Source of the DNA: Hyunsoonleella aquatilis
GTDB lineage: Bacteria; Bacteroidota; Bacteroidia; Flavobacteriales; Flavobacteriaceae
DNA length: 64,000 nt
Direction: 5' to 3'
NCBI RefSeq assembly: GCF_014270105.1
Contig: NZ_JACNMF010000002.1
Location: 434,001 to 498,000, forward strand
Shown: one piece after another, positions 8,287 through 15,947 of the stretch
Layout: the number at the start of each line of letters is the position of its first letter
Position numbering within the stretch: position 1 is the stretch's first letter
Translations under genes and position numbers: made by a program
The notes under the pieces: generated by a model
What the model saw: the letters and a program-made list of their open reading frames with translations, nothing else
Databases searched by the model: none
What the model was told of the DNA's origin: nothing

Positions 8287-8772
8287 ATGGAATGTAAAAA
8301 AACGGAGCGGGTGCACCAACTCTTACAAGAAATTGAGGCGCATATTCCTTTTAAGGACAAAAAGAATACGGCGGTATCCCAGGTTACGGTGGGCTGGCAA
8401 TTGGATCATGCGCTAAAAGTAGTCAATGGTATTACGGGTGTTTTAGCCAGAACCAACAAAAAACCTTTTAAAAAGGATTTTAATCTTACGAGGTTAGTTT
8501 TGTTTGGATTAAACTTCATCCCAAGGGGAAGAGCTAAAGCCCCTAAAATTGTTCTACCCCCAGAGAGCATATCCGAAACAGAGCTCCTCGCTCAAGTTGA
8601 AAAAGCAAAAACTCAGCTAGAAAACACCAAAGCATTAAAAGAAACGGCTCACTTTAAACACCATATTTTCGGTATGCTTTCTAAAAAACAAGCGATGCGA
8701 TTTTTGGAATTGCACACCAACCATCACCTGAAAATTGTTCGTGAGATTTTGAAAAAACAAGAAACTGTTTAA
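8287..8772 (+). CDS. DUF1569 / DinB-like four-helix bundle protein
   Basis: The 161-residue protein resembles the DinB/YfiT-like metal-dependent bundle (DUF1569 branch). Candidate metal ligands are His in WQLDHALK near residue 40, His residues in AHFKHHIFG near 125, and LHTNHHLK near 144. DinB-like proteins often act as thiol or leaving-group transferases, but no substrate can be read here. The call rests on overall pattern and the three His positions. The end overlaps the convergent DUF3052 gene by four bases. Confidence 0.7.
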   Translation: MECKKTERVHQLLQEIEAHIPFKDKKNTAVSQVTVGWQLDHALKVVNGITGVLARTNKKPFKKDFNLTRLVLFGLNFIPRGRAKAPKIVLPPESISETELLAQVEKAKTQLENTKALKETAHFKHHIFGMLSKKQAMRFLELHTNHHLKIVREILKKQETV

Positions 8773-9182
8773 ATTCGATCTTCTTTTCGGTACACAAATT
8801 TCAGTCCACTCCAATCTTTATCAATTGCGGCTACTTTTACATCTACCAACTTTATTTCATTCAGCATATAGGTTCGGATAATATCCCTGTTCAAATCTGT
8901 TGGGATATTTGATTTCCCTTTGGGCCAACTCACCCAAATCAACCCATTCTTTTTAAGTAGAAGTTTCAATTTTGGAAGTTCAGATTTCAGGTCATCCATT
9001 GTTTTGAAAAAGGCGTGGATAAAATCTACTTTCTCCTTTTTGGGGTTCTGGGCTTCAATTATGTTTTCCGGTAAGTCATGAAATAACATATAGTAGTTTT
9101 TGGGTGGATGTACCACATAAATTTGGAATCCATTTTTAATGCCCAACTTTTTTGCCAATGGCGTTCCAGAATAGCCTTCCAT
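8769..9182 (-). CDS. DUF3052 family protein
   Basis: The 137-residue soluble protein begins EGYSGTPLAKKLGIK, the signature of DUF3052. The middle (LPKLKLLLKKNGLIWVSWPKGK) looks like the end of a methyltransferase-like fold, but the SAM-binding loop is absent, so catalysis cannot be claimed. Function is unknown. It overlaps the convergent DinB-like gene by four bases (8769-8772). Confidence 0.8.
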   Translation of the reverse strand: MEGYSGTPLAKKLGIKNGFQIYVVHPPKNYYMLFHDLPENIIEAQNPKKEKVDFIHAFFKTMDDLKSELPKLKLLLKKNGLIWVSWPKGKSNIPTDLNRDIIRTYMLNEIKLVDVKVAAIDKDWSGLKFVYRKEDRI

Positions 9183-9221
9183 ATATTTTACAATTAAACT
9201 GCCTTAAATATAGTAAACCCC

Positions 9222-9255
9222 AAATAAAAAACCCTCTCTGGAAACAGAGAGGGTT
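9222..9255 (-). terminator. Rho-independent terminator after rpmA
   Basis: AACCCTCTCTG (9230-9240) and CAGAGAGGGTT (9245-9255) form an 11-bp stem with a 4-nt loop. Read on the minus strand it is followed by a T-rich tract (9229-9222), closing the rplU-rpmA transcript. Confidence 0.88.
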
Positions 9256-9278
9256 TTAACTTTTTAAAGAAAAGTTTC

Positions 9279-9539
9279 TTACGCCTCAAAAGGCTCAATA
9301 GAAACATAAGATTTGTTATCTTTTTTCTTTGTGAATTTTACGATACCATCAACTTTGGCATGTAATGTATGATCTTTAGAAGAATATACATTTTCACCTG
9401 GGTGGTGCGTATTTCCTCTTTGTCTTACGATAATGTTTCCAGCAATTGCTGCTTGTCCACCAAAAATCTTAACCCCAAGGCGTTTCGATTCTGATTCTCT
9501 ACCGTTTTTCGAACTTCCGACTCCCTTTTTATGTGCCAT
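9279..9539 (-). CDS. rpmA: 50S ribosomal protein L27 (bL27)
   Basis: The 86-residue protein begins [22 protein letters not shown], the flexible basic N-terminus that reaches the peptidyl transferase centre. It starts directly at MAHKK, so no leader needing cleavage (as in Firmicutes) is present. It lies 25 bp downstream of rplU in the usual L21-L27 operon and is followed by a strong terminator. Confidence 0.98.
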   Translation of the reverse strand: MAHKKGVGSSKNGRESESKRLGVKIFGGQAAIAGNIIVRQRGNTHHPGENVYSSKDHTLHAKVDGIVKFTKKKDNKSYVSIEPFEA

Positions 9540-9564
9540 TTTATTTCGATTTTATATTGTTAAA

Positions 9565-10086
9565 CTAGCTTAAAGCTGCAATTAAATCTGCTTTTTTCAT
9601 TGAAGAAATCCCTTCAATACCTTTAGCTTTAGCCATCTCCTTCAATTGAGCAACGGTTAATTTGCTTAAATCTTGAGTTTCCTCAGCTTTTGGGGCAGCA
9701 GTTTCAGCCTTAGCTTTCGGTGCTTCTTTTTTCGCTTCTTTCTTTGCCTCAGCCTTCTTAGCTGGCTTAGCTCCAGAAGCTACAATGTTTTCAATTACGA
9801 TTTCAGATAAATACTGACGGTGTCCGTTCTTTACGCGGTAACCTTTACGTCTTTTCTTCTTGAAAACTATCACCTTGTCTCCTTTAAGGTGTTTTAAGAC
9901 TTTTGCACTTACCTGTGCTCCGTCTATAGCCGGGGCGCCAACAGTTACTTTGTCACCATCTCCAATTAAAAGAACGTTATCGAAACTTACTTTCTTACCT
10001 TCTTCTGTCTGTAAACGATTAACAAAAACTTTTTGGTCTTTCTCAACTTTGAATTGATGCCCTGCTATCTCTACAACTGCGTACAT
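9565..10086 (-). CDS. rplU: 50S ribosomal protein L21 (bL21) with C-terminal SAP/HeH-like extension
   Basis: Residues 1-103 are ordinary L21 (MYAVVEIAGHQFKVE at the start, KKRRKGYRVKNGHRQ in the RNA-binding loop). Typical bacterial L21 stops here; this one continues for about 70 residues: an Ala/Lys/Glu linker (106-138) and a compact tail (LSKLTVAQLKEMAKAKGI...MKKADLIAAL, 141-172) that looks like a SAP/Rho-N type helix-extended-helix nucleic-acid-binding motif. The tail is inferred to touch rRNA or nascent mRNA. The gene heads rplU-rpmA and has a promoter and a leader hairpin just upstream. Confidence 0.96.
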   Translation of the reverse strand: MYAVVEIAGHQFKVEKDQKVFVNRLQTEEGKKVSFDNVLLIGDGDKVTVGAPAIDGAQVSAKVLKHLKGDKVIVFKKKRRKGYRVKNGHRQYLSEIVIENIVASGAKPAKKAEAKKEAKKEAPKAKAETAAPKAEETQDLSKLTVAQLKEMAKAKGIEGISSMKKADLIAALS

Positions 10087-10116
10087 AGCGTAACGTTTTT
10101 ATTAATTAATTTTATT

Positions 10117-10145
10117 AAAAAACCGCCCTAATTCGTTTAAGGCGG
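10117..10145 (-). promoter_or_regulatory. Terminator-like hairpin in the rplU 5' leader (candidate attenuator)
   Basis: On the minus strand, CCGCC (10145-10141) pairs with GGCGG (10127-10123), with TTA/TAA inside continuing the stem, and the hairpin is followed by TTTTTT (10122-10117). It starts within a few bases of the predicted transcription start and ends about 30 nt before the rplU ATG. This has the shape of an intrinsic terminator located between promoter and first gene, so it could attenuate rplU-rpmA. No known leader family was recognised. Confidence 0.6.
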
Positions 10146-10148
10146 GTG

Positions 10149-10179
10149 CAAATATACTTCTAATTAATTAATCTACAAA
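10149..10179 (-). promoter_or_regulatory. Bacteroidota promoter for rplU-rpmA
   Basis: On the minus strand, TTTG (10179-10176), 19 nt, then TATATTTG (10156-10149) match the -33 TTTG and -7 TAnnTTTG consensus. Predicted start is near 10145. Confidence 0.75.
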
Positions 10180-10192
10180 CGTTTTGTCCGTT

Positions 10193-10636
10193 TTAGGCTA
10201 AATTATTACTCCTCTTAAATAATTGCATTACAGTGAGCGATGCCACTACAGACGTGGACAGCCCCATAATCGCCACTACGAATACGATCATGCCTATGTT
10301 GGATTTAAAACCCCAATGAATATTGTCTAAAAGTGCAGGTAAAAAGCTTGGGCTTATTTCGGTTGCATAAAACAGAAAGAAAAAGGTAAATACCAATGTA
10401 GCGATAGACCCCGTAACCACCCCTATTTTGAATCCTTCACCATAAGAAAAAGCCCCAGGATTTTCCAGTTTGCTCAATCTAATGGCCTCATAAATACCGA
10501 ATAACGTAATAGCGGCATTTACCAAACTAAAAGCTGGATTAATGTGCTTATTAAAAAGCGCCAAAACTAAAAAATAGGCAATTAAAACTGCGCTGGTAAC
10601 TAAACCGAACCGAATGGGAAGTATTAAATTTTTCAT
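10193..10636 (-). CDS. DUF4199 family inner-membrane protein
   Basis: The 147-residue protein has four hydrophobic segments (about 8-28, 34-50, 72-93 and 115-140). A GAFSYGEGFKIGVVTGSIATLVF region before the third helix is typical of DUF4199, a Bacteroidota family of unknown function. It is monocistronic; the 170 bp upstream (10637-10807) is A+T-rich with nothing recognised. Confidence 0.8.
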   Translation of the reverse strand: MKNLILPIRFGLVTSAVLIAYFLVLALFNKHINPAFSLVNAAITLFGIYEAIRLSKLENPGAFSYGEGFKIGVVTGSIATLVFTFFFLFYATEISPSFLPALLDNIHWGFKSNIGMIVFVVAIMGLSTSVVASLTVMQLFKRSNNLA

Positions 10637-10807
10637 CTGTTTGAATTTTTTTTGGTTGTGATTTCAGATGTGATTTTTGGTTTGAAACATGTTGAAATTA
10701 AATGAAGAAATAGGGCTACTGTTTCAAAAAATTGAATCAAACACTTCTTAAATTTCGGGAAAAAAAATGACTTTTAATAATTTATTGCCCCAATAATTAC
10801 TTTAGGA

Positions 10808-11683
10808 CTACTTTCTTTTATTGGCAAGATACACCCCCAATAAGATAATTATGGTTGCTAAAGCTTGGAGTGATCCAAATTTTTCGCCATCCAAAATCCC
10901 CCAAAAAACGGCCACAATGGTCATTAAATAGGTAACAGATGAAGCAAACACCGGCGTGGCAATATGCACCAATTTGTTGAACAACACCTTTGCTATGGCC
11001 GTACCAAATAAGGATAAAATCAACATATAAAATAATGCCGGTTTCAGATTTGGGGAGGTCAGCACCGCTTCCTCAAAAAAACCGGAGGCTACCAAAATTA
11101 CAAGTGAAGGAATGATAATGGCCGCAAAATTCCCCACGGCTATGGTCAAAGCATTCATGTTTTGCAAATATCGTTTCAGGATGTTAACACTCGCCGCATA
11201 CATAAAAGTGGCGATAACGACGAAAATGGCATACAAATAATTTTGACTGGGATTGATGGACGCCCCGTTAAAAATCAACATCAACGTACCCAATAGCCCG
11301 ATAAACACACCCATTACCTGCCGTTTGGTAGATTTTATTCTAAACACGAATACACCTAAAATTATCGTATTTAATGGTACTAATGAATTTAATATTGAGG
11401 CGACTGCACTATCGATTTCTGTTTCCGCGAAAGCGAAGAGAAAAGCAGGAAAAAAAGTCCCCAAAAGCCCAGTAAGAATCACCCATTTCCAATCTTTTAA
11501 GGCAATAGACCTTATTCTTTTGAATGCAACAATAAACAGAAAAAAAGCAGTAAAAATGATTCGGATAGCACCCAACTGTACAGGGGTTAACCCAACCAAT
11601 CCCTTCTTTATCAAGATGAACGAACTGCCCCAAATTATGGAAAGAATGATTAGATATAACCATTTTAAATGAGCTGAAGGCAT
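10808..11683 (-). CDS. EamA/DMT-family transporter
   Basis: This 291-residue integral membrane protein has about ten helices in two EamA repeats (about 8-135 and 150-288). Family hallmarks include the opening IWGSSFILIKKGL and, in the second repeat, VTYLMTIVAVFWGILDGEK. DMT carriers export metabolites or amino acids; the substrate cannot be read from sequence. It is divergent from the HMA lipoprotein gene across a 100-bp spacer, which does not by itself suggest a metal role. Confidence 0.88.
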   Translation of the reverse strand: MPSAHLKWLYLIILSIIWGSSFILIKKGLVGLTPVQLGAIRIIFTAFFLFIVAFKRIRSIALKDWKWVILTGLLGTFFPAFLFAFAETEIDSAVASILNSLVPLNTIILGVFVFRIKSTKRQVMGVFIGLLGTLMLIFNGASINPSQNYLYAIFVVIATFMYAASVNILKRYLQNMNALTIAVGNFAAIIIPSLVILVASGFFEEAVLTSPNLKPALFYMLILSLFGTAIAKVLFNKLVHIATPVFASSVTYLMTIVAVFWGILDGEKFGSLQALATIIILLGVYLANKRK

Positions 11684-11783
11684 AAACGATCACTGTTATA
11701 TTTATCACAAAAGTGTAATTTTTTAAAACAATAACTACCATTATTTAGTAGTTTTGTATCCATAAGTTTTAAACAAAACAAAT

Positions 11784-12287
11784 ATGAAAACCATAACATA
11801 TCTTTTAGGAATTTGCTTGATGGCATTTGTTATTGTTAATTGCAAAAACAGCACAAATCCCGAAGTAAAAACTATAGAGGTTGAAACTGCTTCTACTAAA
11901 GAAAAAGACCCAAACGCTACTTACGCGAAGGCCGAATTTACTGTTGACGGCATGACCTGCGCCATTGGATGTGCGGCTACCATCGAAAAGAAAATTGCCA
12001 AAATGGAAGGTGTAACCTATGCCAAAGTAGACTTTGACAAACGATTAGCCATGGTGGAATATGACGAAGCCAAAGTAAACCCTACATCATTGGAAAACAC
12101 CGTAACCAGCGTGGCCGATATTTATAAGGTAAGCGACATGAAAACGGTTGATGATTTTTCTGGTCAAAAAAGCGAGGCAAAAAAGACGGCATGCAAAGCA
12201 GACTGCAAAAAAGACTGTTGCAAGGCAGAAAAAAAAATGGCTTGCGCTGCCGATTGCAAAAAGGAATGTTGTGCTAAAAAAGCTTAA
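11784..12287 (+). CDS. Lipoprotein with heavy-metal-associated (HMA) domain and metallothionein-like Cys tail
   Basis: The 167-residue protein has a lipobox (VIVNC, Cys20), an HMA-type ferredoxin-like domain (about 47-117) with VDGMTCAIGC, and a C-terminal Lys/Cys tail. The metal loop is Cys59-x3-Cys63, one residue longer than the usual CxxC. The tail holds two near-identical units of the form ACxADCKKxCC, giving eight Cys in about 30 residues. It probably binds a soft metal such as copper in the periplasm (inference). TAgtTTTG at 11749-11756 could be its -7 box. A terminator follows at 12415. Confidence 0.8.
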   Translation: MKTITYLLGICLMAFVIVNCKNSTNPEVKTIEVETASTKEKDPNATYAKAEFTVDGMTCAIGCAATIEKKIAKMEGVTYAKVDFDKRLAMVEYDEAKVNPTSLENTVTSVADIYKVSDMKTVDDFSGQKSEAKKTACKADCKKDCCKAEKKMACAADCKKECCAKKA

Positions 12288-12314
12288 GTCCCCGAACTTT
12301 GTTTCCCGTCCCGT

Positions 12315-12330
12315 CCCGATAGCTATCGGG
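12315..12330. repeat. 16-bp palindrome CCCGATAGCTATCGGG (dispersed family)
   Basis: An exact copy of the 1313-1328 palindrome, followed directly by a partial second arm (AGCTATCGGA). It lies between the HMA gene and its terminator, so it is probably transcribed. Confidence 0.85.
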
Positions 12331-12414
12331 AGCTATCGGAATCACGGGAATGACAGTTTAAAAGGAATCAACGCAAAAGCGTTAAGTGTTTTTTAAATTA
12401 AGTATTGAAATTAT

Positions 12415-12445
12415 AAAGCTCTCCTGAAACGGGGAGCTTTTTTAT
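12415..12445 (+). terminator. Terminator downstream of the HMA lipoprotein gene
   Basis: AAAGCTCTCC (12415-12424) pairs with GGGGAGCTTT (12431-12440, one G-U pair) across a 6-nt loop, followed by a T tract. Confidence 0.78.
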
Positions 12446-12468
12446 TGCCAGCTTGGATAACCTATGAA

Positions 12469-12493
12469 TGTCACACTGAGCGCAGTCGAAGTG
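12469..12493. repeat. Dispersed repeat TGTCACACTGA(G/C)CGCAGTCGAAGTG, copy 1
   Basis: A 25-bp intergenic motif; the second copy at 48113-48137 differs at one position. CACACTGAG...CGAAGTG has weak internal symmetry. It resembles a repeat common in Flavobacteriia spacers (recollection). Confidence 0.65.
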
Positions 12494-12538
12494 CTTTTTC
12501 AACATCTTCCATGGCAATAAATCCAAAACACAGACCAA

Positions 12539-13126
12539 TCATTCCCACTCCACCGTCTCCATAATCCGCTTGATATCTTTAATCAGATGGTTGGCAGCAG
12601 GCAAAATAGAATCGTAATTGGGCTTCGCTTTGAAATAAAGGGAGCCAGTTAAAAAATGATTCACACTATCAGTTACATAAAACTGCGCAGGCGACGCAGC
12701 ATTGCCTTTTACTTCCGACAGCATACCGTAAACCTTCCGTTGTGCATTTTCATAAGGATAGGCAGGGATTTCATCAGCTTTTTTGGTATGCTCTAAAGTT
12801 AGTTTTTGGGCATCGCGCAGAAAATCATTTAAGTTTTTATCATCGCCTTCAATAGCTTTATACGTCAAGAAAAGGGTGGCCTTCAACGGTTTGTAATCCA
12901 AATTGGCACCATAACTCTCGGTGGTGCTCGGAAGAGGTTTTACTAAGACACCATCAACCAAACTGCTCATTTCAAAAGCAACAGGCATTTTTGAAAATTT
13001 ATGTGTTTTATAAGTAACCTCAGGATAATCCAACCTTAAATACGCTTTTGGTTTTGGCACATAATCCTCATTACAGGAAACCAACATCAACATAATCACC
13101 AATATAAAGGAAAACTGTATCTTCAT
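12539..13126 (-). CDS. gldD: Gliding motility lipoprotein GldD
   Basis: GldD is an essential lipoprotein of Flavobacterium gliding motility and was linked to type IX secretion. The 195-residue protein has a lipobox (LMLVSC, Cys18) and the family signature PKPKAYLRLDYP right after it. It starts 2 bp after the gldE stop, so it is the last gene of a ssb-gldE-gldD group. Length and position are as in other Flavobacteriaceae. Confidence 0.95.
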   Translation of the reverse strand: MKIQFSFILVIMLMLVSCNEDYVPKPKAYLRLDYPEVTYKTHKFSKMPVAFEMSSLVDGVLVKPLPSTTESYGANLDYKPLKATLFLTYKAIEGDDKNLNDFLRDAQKLTLEHTKKADEIPAYPYENAQRKVYGMLSEVKGNAASPAQFYVTDSVNHFLTGSLYFKAKPNYDSILPAANHLIKDIKRIMETVEWE

Positions 13127-13128
13127 AA

Positions 13129-14433
13129 TTAAACTATTGTCACTTTTACGCGCTTGATGCGCTTTTTGTCCATCGCTTCAATAGTAAAAACGTAATCTTT
13201 GAAAAATATTTTGGATTGCAGTTTTGGGAAACTACCCGAAATTTCCAAAACAAAGCCAGCAATGGTTTCGGCCTCCCCTTTCTCCTCTTCAAAAACAGAA
13301 TCGTCTTCCAACTTGATGACTTTATAAAAATCCTTTAGTGCAGTTTTGCCCTCAAACACGTAGTTGTTGTCATCAAGCTTGGAGTAATTCAAATCCTCAT
13401 CATCAAATTCATCACTGATATCACCAACTATTTCTTCAATAATATCCTCCAAGGAAATCAGCCCTGAGGTGCCACCGTACTCATCTACAACAACGGCCAA
13501 GTGCACCTTCTTCTCTTGAAATTCGGCCATCAAATCATCCAGTTTTTTATTCTCCGGGACGAAGAAGGGTTCACGTAATAACTTTACCCAATTAAATTGT
13601 TTTCGATCTAAATAGGGCAATAAATCCTTCACATAAAGAATGCCTTTTATTTGATCTATATTGTCTTCGTAAACCGGAATTCTCGAATATCCATTTTCAG
13701 CAATTTCAGGTAGGATTTCGATGTATTTCTGTTCGGTGTTTAAAGCGAAAATATCAATCCGTGGGCGCATCACTTGTTTGGTATCTGTATTACCGAACGA
13801 CACGATACCTTGTAGAATTTTCTTCTCTTCTTTTGAAGTGTCACCATGGTCGGTAAGTTCCAAGGCATGGGACAATTGATCCACGCTTAAATTAGACTTT
13901 TGTCGTCCCAACTTACTATGAATGGCCAATGTTACGCTTCTCATCGGCAAACTTATTGGCGATAATAGCACATCCAATACTTTTAGGGGATAGGCCATAA
14001 CACTTGCAAATTTCATGTTGTTTCTACTAGCATAAATCTTCGGTAAAATTTCCCCGAACAATAAAATTAGAAACGTCACGACGATGACTTCCAAAATAAA
14101 CTTTACTGTCGGGTTCGTCACATTCCCAAACAGGGTATCCCCCAAATAGGCAAACAAAATCACCACAGCAATATTTATAAAATTGTTCGCTACTAAAATG
14201 GTGGCCAACAGTTTTTTGGGGCGTTCCAATAATTGTAATATTATTTTGATATGCTTGGCCTCGGTTTCAGCGGTGTTATCTATGTCCGTTCTTGACAATG
14301 AAAAAAGCGCCACCTCAGCGCCAGAAATCAGTGCGGAACAGCACAAGAGCAAAAACAGCAATACAAATCCAAAAACAATTGAAACATCAATTGCTAAAAT
14401 GAAAGTGAATAAACTCGGGGGTTCAGGGTCCAA
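13129..14433 (-). CDS. gldE: Gliding motility-associated protein GldE (CNNM/CorC-like)
   Basis: The 434-residue protein has an N-terminal DUF21/CNNM membrane domain (helices in about 10-160, including SALISGAEVALFSLSR), a CBS pair (about 215-335), and a CorC/HlyC domain at the C-terminus (about 350-434). GldE is associated with GldD function in gliding; CNNM proteins move magnesium in other systems. No ATG fits: the frame opens at a stop just upstream, so TTG at 14433 (giving MDPEPPS) is the likely start. It is followed by gldD after 2 bp. Confidence 0.93.
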   Translation of the reverse strand: MDPEPPSLFTFILAIDVSIVFGFVLLFLLLCCSALISGAEVALFSLSRTDIDNTAETEAKHIKIILQLLERPKKLLATILVANNFINIAVVILFAYLGDTLFGNVTNPTVKFILEVIVVTFLILLFGEILPKIYASRNNMKFASVMAYPLKVLDVLLSPISLPMRSVTLAIHSKLGRQKSNLSVDQLSHALELTDHGDTSKEEKKILQGIVSFGNTDTKQVMRPRIDIFALNTEQKYIEILPEIAENGYSRIPVYEDNIDQIKGILYVKDLLPYLDRKQFNWVKLLREPFFVPENKKLDDLMAEFQEKKVHLAVVVDEYGGTSGLISLEDIIEEIVGDISDEFDDEDLNYSKLDDNNYVFEGKTALKDFYKVIKLEDDSVFEEEKGEAETIAGFVLEISGSFPKLQSKIFFKDYVFTIEAMDKKRIKRVKVTIV

Positions 14434-14471
14434 ATACTTTGGTTTTAGTTAAACTTTTGATGCGGTTTCCA

Positions 14472-14918
14472 TTAGAAGGGAAGATCATCATTATCATCAG
14501 CAATCGGAGGATTGGCATTTGGTTCGCTAACAGCAGAATTGGATTGCGCGGACGTATTTGAGGCATTGCTTCCACTTTCGCCTTTAGGCGTTAAAAAGGT
14601 AAAATCCGTACACTGTATTTCGGTAGAGTATCTATCGTTACCTTGCTCGTCCGTCCATTTTCGGGTTTTTATACGCCCCTCCACATATATTTTATCGCCT
14701 TTGCTTAAATATTTTTCGCAAATCTCAGCACCTTTATTGCGCACCACAATGTTATGCCATTCGGTATTGGTAATACGCTCGTTGGTTTGCTTACTCATAT
14801 AGGTTTCACTAGTGGCCAAAGGAAACCGCCCAATACAGCCACCACCTTCAAAATAATGCATTTTTACGGCATCGCCTAAATTCCCAATGAGCATCACTTT
14901 ATTTAAACTTCCTGACAT
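14472..14918 (-). CDS. ssb: Single-stranded DNA-binding protein
   Basis: SSB coats single-stranded DNA in replication and repair. From the ATG at 14918 the protein is 148 residues: OB fold (SLNKVMLIGNLG at the start, about 1-105), a Ser/Asn-rich linker, and the C-terminal tip DDDLPF that recruits partner proteins. An in-frame start at 14951 is rejected because a -7 box (TATTTTTG, 14946-14939 on the minus strand) lies inside that extension. The gene sits upstream of gldE and, in many relatives, directly after mutY. Confidence 0.96.
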   Translation of the reverse strand: MSGSLNKVMLIGNLGDAVKMHYFEGGGCIGRFPLATSETYMSKQTNERITNTEWHNIVVRNKGAEICEKYLSKGDKIYVEGRIKTRKWTDEQGNDRYSTEIQCTDFTFLTPKGESGSNASNTSAQSNSAVSEPNANPPIADDNDDLPF

Positions 14919-14938
14919 GATTCTTTGATTTAAGAGCG

Positions 14939-14946
14939 CAAAAATA
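14939..14946 (-). promoter_or_regulatory. Candidate -7 box for ssb
   Basis: TATTTTTG on the minus strand matches TAnnTTTG and would start transcription about 17 nt before the ssb ATG. No clear -33 box was seen. Confidence 0.45.
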
Positions 14947-15011
14947 CGCATTCGTAATTCATAGTTCTAAAATTAGTAAAAAAATAAGAATAATTTAAGG
15001 CAAGTTCATTT

Positions 15012-15131
15012 TTTGGGCGTTACCCCGACGCTTACGGTTGGGGTCGGGCCTGCCTGCCGGCAGGCAGGCTTTCACTACTCGCTCCCTCCTCCGTCGGGGA
15101 GCTCAAACAGGCCGTTCAATCCCTAACGCGG
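15012..15131. repeat. Structured dispersed intergenic element, copy B, with nested palindrome
   Basis: Second copy of the element at 1393. P1 GCGTT (15017-15021) with AACGC (15125-15129); P2 CCCCGAC (15023-15029) with GTTGGGG (15037-15043); P3 GCTCCC (15081-15086) with GGGAGC (15097-15102). Compared with copy A, P3 changes two pairs while staying paired and P2 is longer. A 22-bp perfect palindrome (15048-15069) is inserted between P2 and P3. The rest of the 14919-15425 gap is A+T-rich; TTAACTAGT occurs twice (15250-15258 and 15291-15299) and nothing else was recognised. Confidence 0.8.
15048..15069. repeat. 22-bp perfect palindrome GCCTGCCTGCC/GGCAGGCAGGC nested in copy B
   Basis: The palindrome interrupts the conserved GGTCGGGC-TTTCACTACT junction that is continuous in copy A (1413-1430). 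About 20 bp have been added, so one repeat family appears to have inserted into another. Confidence 0.8.
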
Positions 15132-15425
15132 ACCTATCCGCCAGCTTTTGGCTAACCCAAACATCCCTACAATTCTAGAAATACTTAAAAGCAATGCATA
15201 TTAAAAAAGCCTTTCGCTCAATGAAAAGCATAATTCACTCAATTGAACTTTAACTAGTTGAAAAACAAAATTATATTTGAAGAACTAAACATTAACTAGT
15301 GGATTTCAAAATAGTGCTTTATTCTTTCAGATAGCAGTCTATTTTTGCTAGATTTACTTTTTGGAGCACAGACACTCGCTTAACATTTCGCAATGAAAAC
15401 ATAACCGATATTTTTATAAACCCAT

Positions 15426-15947
15426 TTGAAGAAATTACATTACATATTAATAATTATTTCCTTTGGTTGTACAAATACTACATTCAGTCAAGTCAGTGGG
15501 AAAATATTGATGGATTCAATGGCATTACCCGGAGTTACTATTAAATTCAAACAATCAAATGAAGGTGTTCGGTCAGATTTTGACGGAAATTTTTCCTTAC
15601 CTTTTGAATCCAGAGCTAAAAATGATGTTTTAGTTATTTCATACATCGATTTGTCATTAGAAATCAGAAATATTGATTTCAATAAAGGGAGTATAAATAT
15701 TGGAAGTTTTGAGATGCCATCCTTCAAATATATTTCGACAGAGAACTATGAGAAACTCTCTGATGTAGAAAAAGAAAATTGCCATCCAACTTATTGTTGG
15801 GGGCAATTATTGGGATACTATTACACTAATAAACTTGAAAAGGAATATTTAAAATTGAATTGCAAAGAAAAAATTACGGAATTTGAATTTAATCCGAATA
15901 CAAAAACCATATTGGTCGATTGGGATTTAATAAAAGCCTGTAAATGA
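15426..15947 (+). CDS. Exported protein with carboxypeptidase-regulatory-like (CarboxypepD_reg) domain
   Basis: The 173-residue protein has a signal peptide (KKLHYILIIISFGCTNTTFSQ) followed at once by the beta-sandwich pattern VSGKILMDSMALPGVTIKF...DFDGNFSLPF (about 23-75) found at the N-terminus of TonB receptors. The remaining 100 residues contain Cys pairs (CHPTYCWGQ, LNCKEK, IKAC) and match no family I know. Only TTG at 15426 can start it, because a stop lies three codons upstream. It overlaps the next gene by four bases (ATGA), and the pair splits the mutY-ssb neighbourhood. Confidence 0.6.
   Translation: MKKLHYILIIISFGCTNTTFSQVSGKILMDSMALPGVTIKFKQSNEGVRSDFDGNFSLPFESRAKNDVLVISYIDLSLEIRNIDFNKGSINIGSFEMPSFKYISTENYEKLSDVEKENCHPTYCWGQLLGYYYTNKLEKEYLKLNCKEKITEFEFNPNTKTILVDWDLIKACK

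Noticed and set aside
12148-12396. Frame shifted from the HMA lipoprotein tail
   Set aside because: It is the +1 frame of Lys/Cys codon repeats and overlaps the palindrome.
14919-14951. Upstream start for ssb at 14951
   Set aside because: A -7 box lies within the extension, and the family starts at MSGSLNK.
15488-15727. Minus-strand frame within the CarboxypepD_reg gene
   Set aside because: The plus-strand protein has a signal peptide and domain; the antisense frame has neither.
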